From NCBI GenBank assembly GCA_022614705.1, contig JAKEIB010000164.1:1-6314 (forward strand): 6,314 nucleotides of DNA, in the 5' to 3' direction. Of this stretch, positions 1 to 5,538 are shown piece after piece. A program made the position numbers and the translations under genes. The stretch comes from Planctomycetota bacterium. GTDB lineage: Bacteria > Planctomycetota > Planctomycetia > Pirellulales > Lacipirellulaceae. How positions within the stretch are numbered: the first letter of the stretch is position 1; the number at the start of each line of letters is the position of its first letter. Below the pieces are notes generated by a model, which did no database searches, was not told the DNA's origin, and saw nothing but the letters and a program-made list of their open reading frames with translations.

Positions 1-531
1 ACGCTCGACGAATTCCTCGCCGCCTTGAAGGAAAATCGCATCGAGTATCTGATCGACGTGCGCACCTCGCCTTACTCGAAGTTCAAACAGGAATTCTCCC
101 GCGAACTCCTTCAGCACCACTTGGAGCGCGCGGGCATTCGCTACGTCTTCATGGGCGACACGCTCGGCGGCCAGCCCAAAGACCCCGCCTGCCACAGTGA
201 CGGGAAAGTGGATTACGATAAGGTTCGCACACAGCTTTTCTTTCACACGGGAATCGAGCGGCTCAAGAAAGCCTTTGAGCAAAATCGCCGGGCCGCGCTC
301 ATGTGTAGCGAGGGACGCCCGGAGCGATGTCATCGCAGCAAGCTCATCGGCGAAGCCGTTGCTGCGGCGGGTATTCCGCTGTGTCATATCGATGAGGACG
401 GCCAGTTGCTCACACAAACGCAGGTTATTGACCGCCTCACGCGGGGGCAGATGAATTTGTTTGGGCAAGATTCGTTCACCTCGCGCAAACGTTATGGACC
501 CCGGGAAGATGACGAAGCTCAGAACTCGTAA
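1..531 (+). CDS. DUF488 family protein, first copy (5' end outside window)
   Basis: The reading frame is open from base 1 and ends at TAA 529-531, giving 176 visible residues. The first visible residues, TLDEFLAALKENRIEYLIDV, match the stretch that normally follows the DUF488 N-terminal TIGHS-type strand. The true start is therefore just upstream; the in-frame TTG at 25 lies inside the domain and is not a credible start. The DUF488 signature is present: the strand LIDVRTSPYSKF near the N-terminus and the paired-cysteine motif MCSEGRPERCHR (visible residues 101-112, C102 and C110-H111-R112). DUF488 is a family of unproven biochemical function with conserved Cys and His-Arg residues, often found near nucleic-acid or defence genes. 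After the domain there is a polar tail with QMNLF (residues 150-154), which resembles a bacterial sliding-clamp binding peptide (QxxLF). A second DUF488 gene follows after a short gap, so the two are probably co-transcribed. Family call is firm; function is unknown. Confidence 0.88.
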   Translation, partial: TLDEFLAALKENRIEYLIDVRTSPYSKFKQEFSRELLQHHLERAGIRYVFMGDTLGGQPKDPACHSDGKVDYDKVRTQLFFHTGIERLKKAFEQNRRAALMCSEGRPERCHRSKLIGEAVAAAGIPLCHIDEDGQLLTQTQVIDRLTRGQMNLFGQDSFTSRKRYGPREDDEAQNS

Positions 532-594
532 ACCGATGATTTCGTGGAGAACGGCGGCGCGACAGGGGTCCGAGTTTCGATCACGTTGACCGGC

Positions 595-1101
595 ATGACT
601 GAAGCAACGACACCGCCGAAGTTCGTGACCATCGGCGTTTATGGTTTCAGCGAAGCCGAGTTCTTCGCCGCTCTGCAGCGTGCCAGTGTCGATACATTCT
701 GCGACATCCGCTGGCGGCGCGGCGTGCGCGGGTCCGAATACGCTTTCGTGAATAGCGCGCGACTTCAGAAGCGACTCGGAGAACTCGGAATTGGTTACTT
801 GCACTTCCGCGAGCTTGCGCCGGATCCCGCATTGCGCCAGCGGCAAGCCGAAGCGGACCAGGCGGCAGGCACAACGAAACGAAAACGCACGGCGCTGGGT
901 GACACATTCATCACCGGCTACCGGCATGAATGCTTGTCCGCGTTCGGCAGCCGGAAGTTTGTCGAGCGGTTGGGAACCAAGGCGCGAGTCGTCGCCCTGT
1001 TCTGTGTCGAGCGCGAACCGGCAGCGTGCCATCGCTCACTGCTGGCCGAGCGATTACAACAGGACCTCGGCGTGGAAATCATTCACTTGCTGCCGGAGTG
1101 A
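595..1101 (+). CDS. DUF488 family protein, second copy
   Basis: This is a 168-residue protein starting at ATG 595 and ending at TGA 1099-1101. An in-frame GTG at 544 would add 17 residues, but these precede the domain and look non-conserved. The ATG is preferred because the DUF488 fold begins about ten residues later with FVTIGVYGFSEAEFFAAL. No strong ribosome binding site is visible before either start, so translational coupling to the upstream gene is possible. The family motif FCVEREPAACHRSLLAERL (residues 136-154; C137 and C145-H146-R147) is intact, as is the strand TFCDIRW (34-40). A basic segment TTKRKR (93-98) lies between the two halves. It is clearly diverged from the first DUF488 protein and lacks that protein's QMNLF tail, so the two may form a heteromeric pair rather than being redundant. 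The helicase gene begins 7 bases after its stop, indicating an operon. Biochemical role is unknown. Confidence 0.87.
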   Translation: MTEATTPPKFVTIGVYGFSEAEFFAALQRASVDTFCDIRWRRGVRGSEYAFVNSARLQKRLGELGIGYLHFRELAPDPALRQRQAEADQAAGTTKRKRTALGDTFITGYRHECLSAFGSRKFVERLGTKARVVALFCVEREPAACHRSLLAERLQQDLGVEIIHLLPE

Positions 1102-1108
1102 GGTGTTC

Positions 1109-2752
1109 ATGAAAGTCCTGATCGTGGCCAAGACGCGTCGCGGCGGTGGAGCGTGCGTCGGCGGCATCATCGAGGACGGGCGCAGTGCTCGCCTGCTCGC
1201 GCTTGATGCAGAGACGAATGAGCGCGCGGGCATGGAGTATGAAGTTGGCGAAGAGTGGGACATTGAATCAACACCGGACTCAAACATCATTCCACCGCAC
1301 GTCGAAAACATCATCGTGCTCTCCGCTCGTCGCGTGAACAGGGCTGCAAATCTCGAAGCCGCCATTCATCGCCATATGCCGCCGGTGAGCGGCGGGCCGG
1401 AGAAGCTCTTCGATGGACTCGTGCAAGCTACTCCTCCCGGCGCGCTTTACATCGCCGAAGGCACGGGCCTGCCCGGCCGCAGCACAATGTTCTGGACGCC
1501 CGACCAGCCGCTGCAACTGGACTGCGAAGGCAAACGCATCCGCTATCGCTATCCCACGAGCGACGGCGGGCGCACGCTCACTTTCGTCGGATTTCAGGAA
1601 CCTCTGGAAATGATTCCCGCCGGCACGCTTCTCCGCGTTTCACTGGCGCATTGGTGGAGGCCCAAGGACAAACCGGACAACGAGTTGCGCTGCTTCGTGC
1701 AGTTGTCGGGATGGGTTCTCGACGGAGCTCGGACAGCCTTGTCCGCGCGTGTTGCGACAAGCATACCCGAACGCGCGCACAAAGCTGTCCGCGCTCCAAT
1801 CGAAGAAGGCGATGCCCGCGAAGTGTTGAAGCAGACCTTCGGCTTCTCCGATTTCCTTCCCGTGCAAACGGACGTCATCGCTCACGTATTGCAACGGCGC
1901 GACACGCTGGTCGTCATGCCCACGGGCGGCGGCAAATCGCTTTGCTACCAACTGCCCGCGCTGCTCTTCAATGGCCTCACCGTCGTGGTCTCGCCGCTGA
2001 TTGCGCTGATGCAGGACCAAGTCCATCAACTGCGCGAGCTCGAGGTGCCGTGCGCGTTTCTGAACAGCACACTGGCACACCACGAATACGTCGCCATCAC
2101 CAACCGCGTTCGCCACGGCAGGGTGAAGATTCTCTATGTTGCGCCCGAAACGTTGTTGCGCCCGGAGACGCTCTTGCTGATGGAACAAAGCCGGCTCGCC
2201 TGCCTAGCCGTGGACGAAGCGCATTGCATTTCCGAGTGGGGCCACGATTTCCGCCCCGAATACCGGCAGCTCCAGCAAGTGCGTCGCCGCTTTCCTCAAG
2301 CCGTGTGTGTCGCGCTCACTGCCACAGCCACGGAGCGCGTGCGCGAAGACATTTGCCGGTTGCTGAACATCGCGGCCGACGCCGAATTCATCGCCAGCTT
2401 CAACCGGCAAAACCTTTTCCTCGCCGTCGAGCCGCGTCGCGATGGCCTGGCCCAGACGCTCGCGTTTCTGGAAAAGCACCGCCGCGAGTCAGGCATTATC
2501 TACTGCGGCACCCGCAAACAAGCTGACGAACTCACCGCCGCGCTCAATGCGAACGGCTGGCCCGCGTCGCCCTACCACGCCGGTCTCGACGATGACGTGC
2601 GCCGCCAGAACCAGGAACGTTTCATCCGCGACGACGTGCCGCTGATGGTTGCAACGGTCGCGTTCGGCATGGGCATCAACAAGTCGAACGTCCGCTTCGT
2701 GATCCACGTGCATCTCGTTTTAGGTATTGACAGGGGCCGTGTGACCCCTTAG
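1109..2752 (+). CDS. Dual-OB-like domain fused to RecQ-type DEAH helicase, 3'-truncated
   Basis: The protein has 547 residues. The start is ATG 1109, 7 bases after the preceding stop and behind AGGTG at 1101-1105; the frame is open back to 791 but that part is a shadow of the DUF488 gene. Residues 1 to about 205 (starting MKVLIVAKTRRGGGACVGGI) resemble the dual OB-fold domain of proteins that often neighbour DUF488 genes. Residues about 240-536 are a RecQ-type SF2 helicase: motif 0 FGFSDFLPVQ (244-253), Walker A TGGGKS (272-277), motif Ia VVSPLIALMQDQ (293-304), DEAHCISEWGHDFRPEY (369-385) including the RecQ aromatic-rich loop, motif III ALTATAT (402-408), motif IV GIIYCGTRK (462-470), and motif V ATVAFGMGINKSNVRFVIH (515-533). 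RecQ enzymes unwind DNA 3'-5' using ATP. After L536 the family sequence stops and VLGIDRGRVTP follows. Motif VI with its arginine finger, the zinc-binding/winged-helix region and HRDC are absent, so helicase activity is probably lost. It is best regarded as a disrupted gene. Confidence 0.9.
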   Translation: MKVLIVAKTRRGGGACVGGIIEDGRSARLLALDAETNERAGMEYEVGEEWDIESTPDSNIIPPHVENIIVLSARRVNRAANLEAAIHRHMPPVSGGPEKLFDGLVQATPPGALYIAEGTGLPGRSTMFWTPDQPLQLDCEGKRIRYRYPTSDGGRTLTFVGFQEPLEMIPAGTLLRVSLAHWWRPKDKPDNELRCFVQLSGWVLDGARTALSARVATSIPERAHKAVRAPIEEGDAREVLKQTFGFSDFLPVQTDVIAHVLQRRDTLVVMPTGGGKSLCYQLPALLFNGLTVVVSPLIALMQDQVHQLRELEVPCAFLNSTLAHHEYVAITNRVRHGRVKILYVAPETLLRPETLLLMEQSRLACLAVDEAHCISEWGHDFRPEYRQLQQVRRRFPQAVCVALTATATERVREDICRLLNIAADAEFIASFNRQNLFLAVEPRRDGLAQTLAFLEKHRRESGIIYCGTRKQADELTAALNANGWPASPYHAGLDDDVRRQNQERFIRDDVPLMVATVAFGMGINKSNVRFVIHVHLVLGIDRGRVTP

Positions 2753-2790
2753 CGGGTGCTGACTGCTTAGCGGACCCTGGGACCGCGGAA
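2717..2790. other. Breakpoint of the helicase gene with short hairpins and an 8-bp direct repeat
   Basis: Homology to RecQ ends at base 2716. Immediately after it come a small hairpin with arms AGGGG (2732-2736) and CCCCT (2745-2749), two copies of CTTAGCGG (2748-2755 and 2766-2773), and a GC-rich inverted stretch with arms GCGG (2770-2773) and CCGC (2783-2786). No RecQ coding sequence resumes downstream within the window, so this is not a simple insertion. A deletion, a recombination or an assembly join would all explain it. Confidence 0.55.
2739..2754 (+). repeat. Left arm of imperfect 16-bp inverted repeat
   Basis: The bases GTGTGACCCCTTAGCG are, as reverse complement, 12 of 16 identical to the right arm at 3048-3063, with eight consecutive matches (TGACCCCT / AGGGGTCA). 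The two arms enclose about 290 bp that contain no transposase. The arrangement is compatible with the ends of a small non-autonomous element, but chance is not excluded. Confidence 0.35.
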
Positions 2791-2818
2791 GGGCATCCTG
2801 GAACGACGGATCGTGTCA

Positions 2819-2847
2819 TTGACAACCCACAGATCCATCGGTATATT
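2819..2847 (+). promoter_or_regulatory. Candidate sigma70 promoter
   Basis: A perfect -35 box TTGACA (2819-2824) is followed after exactly 17 bp by TATATT (2842-2847), five of six matches to the -10 consensus. It points toward the 28-codon ORF at 2915. The leader carries a 14-base hairpin with a GAAA loop (2852-2865) and an imperfect palindrome GTATATTCATAC close to 2879-2890. Confidence 0.5.
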
Positions 2848-2914
2848 TCTTTCGTTGAAAAACGACCTTTGAAATTCGTATATTCATACTCGGGCATGAC
2901 AGGGGAGAACAGCG

Positions 2915-3001
2915 ATGGCAGATTCGATCACGGTTGGCGACGATGTCGAGCAACAACTCCTCGATCAAGCGCGCCGACGCGGCTTTGGCGACCTGCTTTG
3001 A
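2915..3001 (+). pseudogene. 28-residue ORF, possible remnant of an antitoxin-like gene
   Basis: ATG 2915 lies 6 bases after AGGGGAGA (2901-2908), a good ribosome binding site, and downstream of the promoter at 2819-2847. The product begins MADSITVGDDVEQQLLDQAR, continues RRGFGDLL and stops at TGA 2999-3001. The pattern of a short strand followed by an amphipathic helix rich in Glu, Gln and Arg is like the first part of small ribbon-helix-helix or antitoxin-type proteins, which are usually longer. This suggests a gene cut short, perhaps by the same event that broke the helicase. The resemblance is by eye and weak. An alternative is a short leader peptide. A 41-codon ORF overlaps it in another frame (2943-3068) and cannot be excluded as the coding one. 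Confidence 0.35.
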
Positions 3002-3047
3002 GCTTGCGATTGAGTCAAGTTGGGGCGACCCTCGGTTCGTAGCAAGT

Positions 3048-3063
3048 CGCATAGGGGTCAGAT
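3048..3063 (-). repeat. Right arm of imperfect 16-bp inverted repeat
   Basis: CGCATAGGGGTCAGAT is the partner of 2739-2754. The string AGGGGTCAGATCTTGA, in which it is embedded, is reminiscent of intergenic repeats seen near IS200-like/REP-associated transposases in proteobacteria. That is a recollection, not a search result. Confidence 0.35.
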
Positions 3064-3117
3064 CTTGAGGCGTGCATGTCGTCTCGCCGTCGGGGGATCT
3101 TGAAGGCGTGCATCTCG
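3061..3117 (+). repeat. Two-copy imperfect direct repeat, 35-bp period
   Basis: GATCTTGAGGCGTGCATGTCG (3061-3081) recurs as GATCTTGAAGGCGTGCATCTCG (3096-3117), differing by one inserted A and one substitution. Each copy is preceded by a run of G. Two copies only, so it is not a CRISPR array. It could be a degenerate repetitive-element tail or a pair of protein-binding sites. Confidence 0.6.
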
Positions 3118-3245
3118 CGTCTGCTCGGCAATGCCCGCACGCCGCGCAATCCTATCTTTTCGTTCCTACTCTCGGTGACCCAATCCGGTTACAGACGGCA
3201 ACCAGGCGGCTAGACAGTCAACCAACGTGAGATAAAGGAGACAAA

Positions 3246-3686
3246 ATGAAAGCTAGGCATCTGACATCAGTTTTAGCCACAGCGCTTGTCATGGGAGTGC
3301 AGTCCGCTCAGGCGCAGTCGTTTGATATCAGTTTCGATGGCTTCTGTGACGGCATGCACATCGAGTATGGTGCGGACTTAAATCATGGTGGGCAACGCAC
3401 CGGGTGCGCAGGGGGTGCGATCATTGGAAACCGGACTGGCAACGTGGGCTCGACGCCGTTCCCCACACGGGCCGTTGGACAGAACACGATCGTACCGGAT
3501 GCGGTGGAGGGCGGACCGGGCTTCCATGTTATTTTCCTCCTTAATTCCATAACCCAAGAATGGTGTAACTATACCGCGTTTGACGGGGCGGTACCCACCC
3601 TTGGTAATTGCGGAACGTTCTCCTTTGGGGCGCCGGCAGCGGCAGACGCCGTTGGTAAATCCACAATTGATTTTATTCTGGAATGA
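3246..3686 (+). CDS. Small exported protein with four cysteines, function unknown
   Basis: The 146-residue product starts at ATG 3246, 5 bases after AAAGGAG (3234-3240). It opens with a typical Sec signal peptide: basic MKARH, a hydrophobic core around residues 7-18, and the cleavage motif AQA (21-23) before Q24. The mature part of about 123 residues begins SFDISFDGFCDGMHIEYG. It has four cysteines (34, 54, 107, 122), enough for two disulfides after export. It is rich in Gly, Asn and aromatic residues and has no further membrane segment, suggesting a small periplasmic or secreted beta-rich protein. I do not recognise the family. Its stop is one base from the stop of the convergent galE gene. 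The clear signal peptide, ribosome binding site and codon pattern make the gene itself reliable. Confidence 0.82.
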   Translation: MKARHLTSVLATALVMGVQSAQAQSFDISFDGFCDGMHIEYGADLNHGGQRTGCAGGAIIGNRTGNVGSTPFPTRAVGQNTIVPDAVEGGPGFHVIFLLNSITQEWCNYTAFDGAVPTLGNCGTFSFGAPAAADAVGKSTIDFILE

Positions 3687-3687
3687 A

Positions 3688-4674
3688 CTAGTAACGCCGC
3701 TTTGTCTCCCAAGCCAAAGACGAGCGCACGATGGCATCCAGGTCATCATGCTTGGGGATCCAGCCAAGCACGTTCTTGATCCGCTCTGCCGCGGCCACGA
3801 GTGTTGGCGGATCTCCGGCTCTTCTCGGTTGTTCACGAATCGTTAGCGGGTGACCATGCACCCGCTCCACGGTTTCCAGCACTTCGCGCACGCTATAGCC
3901 ATGTCCATAGCCGCAGTTCAAGAGTGTCGAATCACCGCCGGCCTCCAAGTAATCGAGGGCTTTGATATGGGCTCCGGCGAGGTCCTCGACATGGATGTAA
4001 TCACGTACCCCTGTGCCGTCTGGAGTCGGGTAATCGGTGCCGAAGATGGATACGGTTTGACGACGGCCGACAGCAGCTTCGCACGCCACTTTGATCAGCA
4101 GCGTGGCATTGGGTGTGGACTGGCCGATGCGGCACATGGGATCGGAACCGGCAACGTTAAAGTAGCGCAAGGTCACGTATCTGAGCGGGCTTATGTGTGC
4201 TAAGTCACGTAGCATCTGTTCGCTCATCAGCTTTGAGCTGCCGTAGGGATTAATCGGTCGCGTTTCGCTCTCTTCGTTTACCCGTTTCTCCGTGGGAACG
4301 CCGTAAACAGCAGCGGTGGATGAAAAGATAAAGTGTTGTACCCCCGCCGCGCTACAGCACTCCAATAGTGTGCGCGTGTTGCACGTGTTATTGCTATAGT
4401 ACTTTAATGGGTTGGCTACGGATTCCGGTACTACCGTGTGGGCGGCGAAATGCATTACCGCTCGGACCCGATTTTTTTTCAGCAGCGCTTCGACGAGTGC
4501 CCTGTCTCCGGTATCACCAACCACGTGCTCCCCGGCCAACACGGCCTCTTTGAAGCCCGTGCTTAGATTATCCAGCACGACCACAGGACGACCGAGCTCG
4601 CCGAGTTGCCGCACCACATGGCTACCGATGTAGCCAGCGCCCCCTGTAACCAGGATTGCCTGATCGGACGTCAT
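3688..4674 (-). CDS. galE: UDP-glucose 4-epimerase
   Basis: This 328-residue cytoplasmic enzyme interconverts UDP-glucose and UDP-galactose using bound NAD, in the Leloir pathway and in supply of galactose for exopolysaccharide or LPS. It is a full-length extended short-chain dehydrogenase. The Rossmann NAD motif is GGAGYIG (11-17), followed by VVVLDNLSTG (31-40). The substrate/catalytic region is HFAAHTVVPESV (75-86), FSSTAAVYG (117-125, catalytic Ser/Thr) and NPYGSSK (142-148), with catalytic Tyr144 and Lys148. RYFNVAGSDP (170-179), DGTGVRDYIHVEDLA (219-233) and RRAGDPP (284-290) are the usual GalE substrate-binding segments. The start ATG (4672-4674) follows GAGGGAGGAG closely, which fixes it. 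An eight-A tract in the coding strand (4472-4479) encodes part of the LKKN segment and could permit slippage but does not break the frame. It is divergent from cysC and convergent with the exported-protein gene, with a 1-bp gap. Confidence 0.96.
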   Translation of the reverse strand: MTSDQAILVTGGAGYIGSHVVRQLGELGRPVVVLDNLSTGFKEAVLAGEHVVGDTGDRALVEALLKKNRVRAVMHFAAHTVVPESVANPLKYYSNNTCNTRTLLECCSAAGVQHFIFSSTAAVYGVPTEKRVNEESETRPINPYGSSKLMSEQMLRDLAHISPLRYVTLRYFNVAGSDPMCRIGQSTPNATLLIKVACEAAVGRRQTVSIFGTDYPTPDGTGVRDYIHVEDLAGAHIKALDYLEAGGDSTLLNCGYGHGYSVREVLETVERVHGHPLTIREQPRRAGDPPTLVAAAERIKNVLGWIPKHDDLDAIVRSSLAWETKRRY

Positions 4675-4678
4675 AGAT

Positions 4679-4688
4679 CTCCTCCCTC
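4679..4688 (-). promoter_or_regulatory. Ribosome binding site of galE
   Basis: The minus strand reads GAGGGAGGAG, ending 4 bases before the galE ATG. It is a strong anti-Shine-Dalgarno match and settles the start codon. Confidence 0.75.
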
Positions 4689-4720
4689 AACGCATAGGTG
4701 ACAAAAGCCGCGACCCGATG

Positions 4721-4754
4721 ATTAGTTTTAACAGCGACTTCATGGCAAGATAAT
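4721..4754. promoter_or_regulatory. Candidate overlapping divergent promoters for galE and cysC
   Basis: The two starts are separated by 117 bp. For galE, the minus strand has TTGCCA (4748-4743), a 16-bp spacer, then ACTAAT (4726-4721), matching five and four of six consensus bases. For cysC, the plus strand has TTAACA (4728-4733), a short 15-bp spacer, then GATAAT (4749-4754). The two would overlap almost entirely, so polymerase could occupy only one at a time. The boxes were picked by eye in a small AT-rich patch. A T8 tract (4760-4767) lies in the presumed cysC leader. Confidence 0.3.
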
Positions 4755-4780
4755 AGCCGTTTTTTTTAGTAACCCCTACC

Positions 4781-4786
4781 TGGAGG
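4781..4786 (+). promoter_or_regulatory. Ribosome binding site of cysC
   Basis: TGGAGG lies 5 bases before ATG 4792. The in-frame GTG at 4786 overlaps this site and would leave no usable ribosome binding site, so ATG 4792 is the better start. Confidence 0.7.
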
Positions 4787-4791
4787 TGTAT

Positions 4792-5430
4792 ATGGACGAC
4801 AGTACCACTCAAAAACTCGGGAAAAGCAGTAATACTGTGTGGCATCAGGCGATCATTAATCGCCGGGATAAGGAGCAGAGGAACGGTCATAAAGCCAGCA
4901 TCATATGGTTTACGGGTTTGTCTGGTTCAGGCAAGTCCACACTGGCACATGCCCTTGAAGCGCGCTTGTTTGAGCTCGGGTGCAACAGCTATGTGTGCGA
5001 CGGCGATAATATCCGACATGGGTTGTGCGGAGACCTCGGATTCTCGCCCGAGGACCGGGAGGAAAACATCCGCCGTATCGGTGAGGTAGCCAAGCTATTT
5101 ATTGAAGCCGGAGTTATCGCGCTCACGGCTTTTATCTCCCCCTACCGGAGCGATCGCCAACGCGCGCGGGCGCTCGTGACGGAAGGAGATTTTCTGGAAG
5201 TGTACTGCCGGTGTTCGTTAGGGGTATGCGAAGAGCGTGATGTAAAGGGCTTATACAAGCGCGCACGAGCAGGGGAGATCAAGGAGTTTACGGGAGTCTC
5301 CGCGCCCTACGAAGAGCCGGATGCCCCCGAGATCATTATCGATACGGACAAGCATCCGGTGGAAGATTGTGTCGAGCAGTTGCTCGCCTTACTCCGCCAC
5401 CGCGGTATCGCCCCTGGGATGGCCCGCTAG
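4792..5430 (+). CDS. cysC: Adenylyl-sulfate kinase (APS kinase)
   Basis: The 212-residue cytoplasmic enzyme phosphorylates adenosine 5'-phosphosulfate with ATP to give PAPS, used in sulfate assimilation or as sulfuryl donor for sulfotransferases. Evidence: P-loop GLSGSGKS (42-49), DGDNIRHGL (70-78), the conserved ENIRRIGEVAKLF (91-103), FISPYRSDR (114-122) whose serine is the phospho-acceptor position in the family, and the C-terminal lid GLYKRARAGEIKEFTGV (153-169) followed by APYEEPDAPEI. Length is normal for a stand-alone CysC. The leader of about 35 residues includes the usual VWHQAI...RR segment. No sulfate adenylyltransferase (cysDN or sat) gene is in the window, so this copy may serve PAPS production for sulfation rather than reductive assimilation; that is inference from neighbours only. 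It is followed by a hairpin terminator. Confidence 0.96.
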   Translation: MDDSTTQKLGKSSNTVWHQAIINRRDKEQRNGHKASIIWFTGLSGSGKSTLAHALEARLFELGCNSYVCDGDNIRHGLCGDLGFSPEDREENIRRIGEVAKLFIEAGVIALTAFISPYRSDRQRARALVTEGDFLEVYCRCSLGVCEERDVKGLYKRARAGEIKEFTGVSAPYEEPDAPEIIIDTDKHPVEDCVEQLLALLRHRGIAPGMAR

Positions 5431-5443
5431 CCTCGTTTGTTGC

Positions 5444-5480
5444 ACCGCCAAGAGGTGACCGCGTGCACTTGGCGGTCTTT
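5444..5480 (+). terminator. Hairpin terminator after cysC
   Basis: A perfect 9-bp stem, ACCGCCAAG (5444-5452) with CTTGGCGGT (5468-5476), encloses a 15-base loop and is followed by CTTTC. It begins 14 bases after the cysC stop. The stem is strong, but the T run is short, so termination may be partial. Confidence 0.6.
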
Positions 5481-5538
5481 CGCCGGCGGACACGGTTGGC
5501 GGTGGCGTTTCTATACTGATAAATTGTGATTGCTGATA

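Larger units (their letters stand above)
2753..3245. other. Intergenic stretch, no intact gene seen
   Basis: This 493-bp stretch separates the broken helicase gene from the exported-protein gene. It contains the inverted-repeat arms, a sigma70-like promoter (2819-2847), a small hairpin with arms TCGTT/AACGA and a GAAA loop (2852-2865), a 28-codon ORF (2915-3001), a 41-codon ORF in another frame (2943-3068, starting MSSNNSSIKRADAAL), and the two-copy repeat at 3061-3117. From about 3120 to 3233 I see nothing definite. A transposase gene, tRNA or CRISPR repeat is not visible. Confidence 0.6.

Noticed and set aside
791..1108. Extending the helicase frame upstream to an ATG at 791
   Set aside because: This part overlaps the well-supported DUF488 gene in another frame, is unlike any domain, and ATG 1109 has its own ribosome binding site and begins the recognised N-terminal domain.
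1640..2188. 182-codon ORF antisense to the helicase
   Set aside because: It is the codon-bias shadow of the helicase frame, which carries all family motifs.
2816..3052. 78-codon ORF on the minus strand
   Set aside because: No ribosome binding site or recognisable motif; it lies antisense to the promoter and small ORF and looks like chance open frame.
2739..3063. Intact insertion sequence in the helicase gene
   Set aside because: There is no transposase and RecQ coding sequence does not resume on the far side.
3061..3117. CRISPR array
   Set aside because: Only two diverged repeats with a spacer of about 14 bases, and no cas genes.
4472..4479. A8 tract in galE as a programmed frameshift
   Set aside because: The single frame encodes a complete, normal GalE across the tract; nothing suggests a needed shift.
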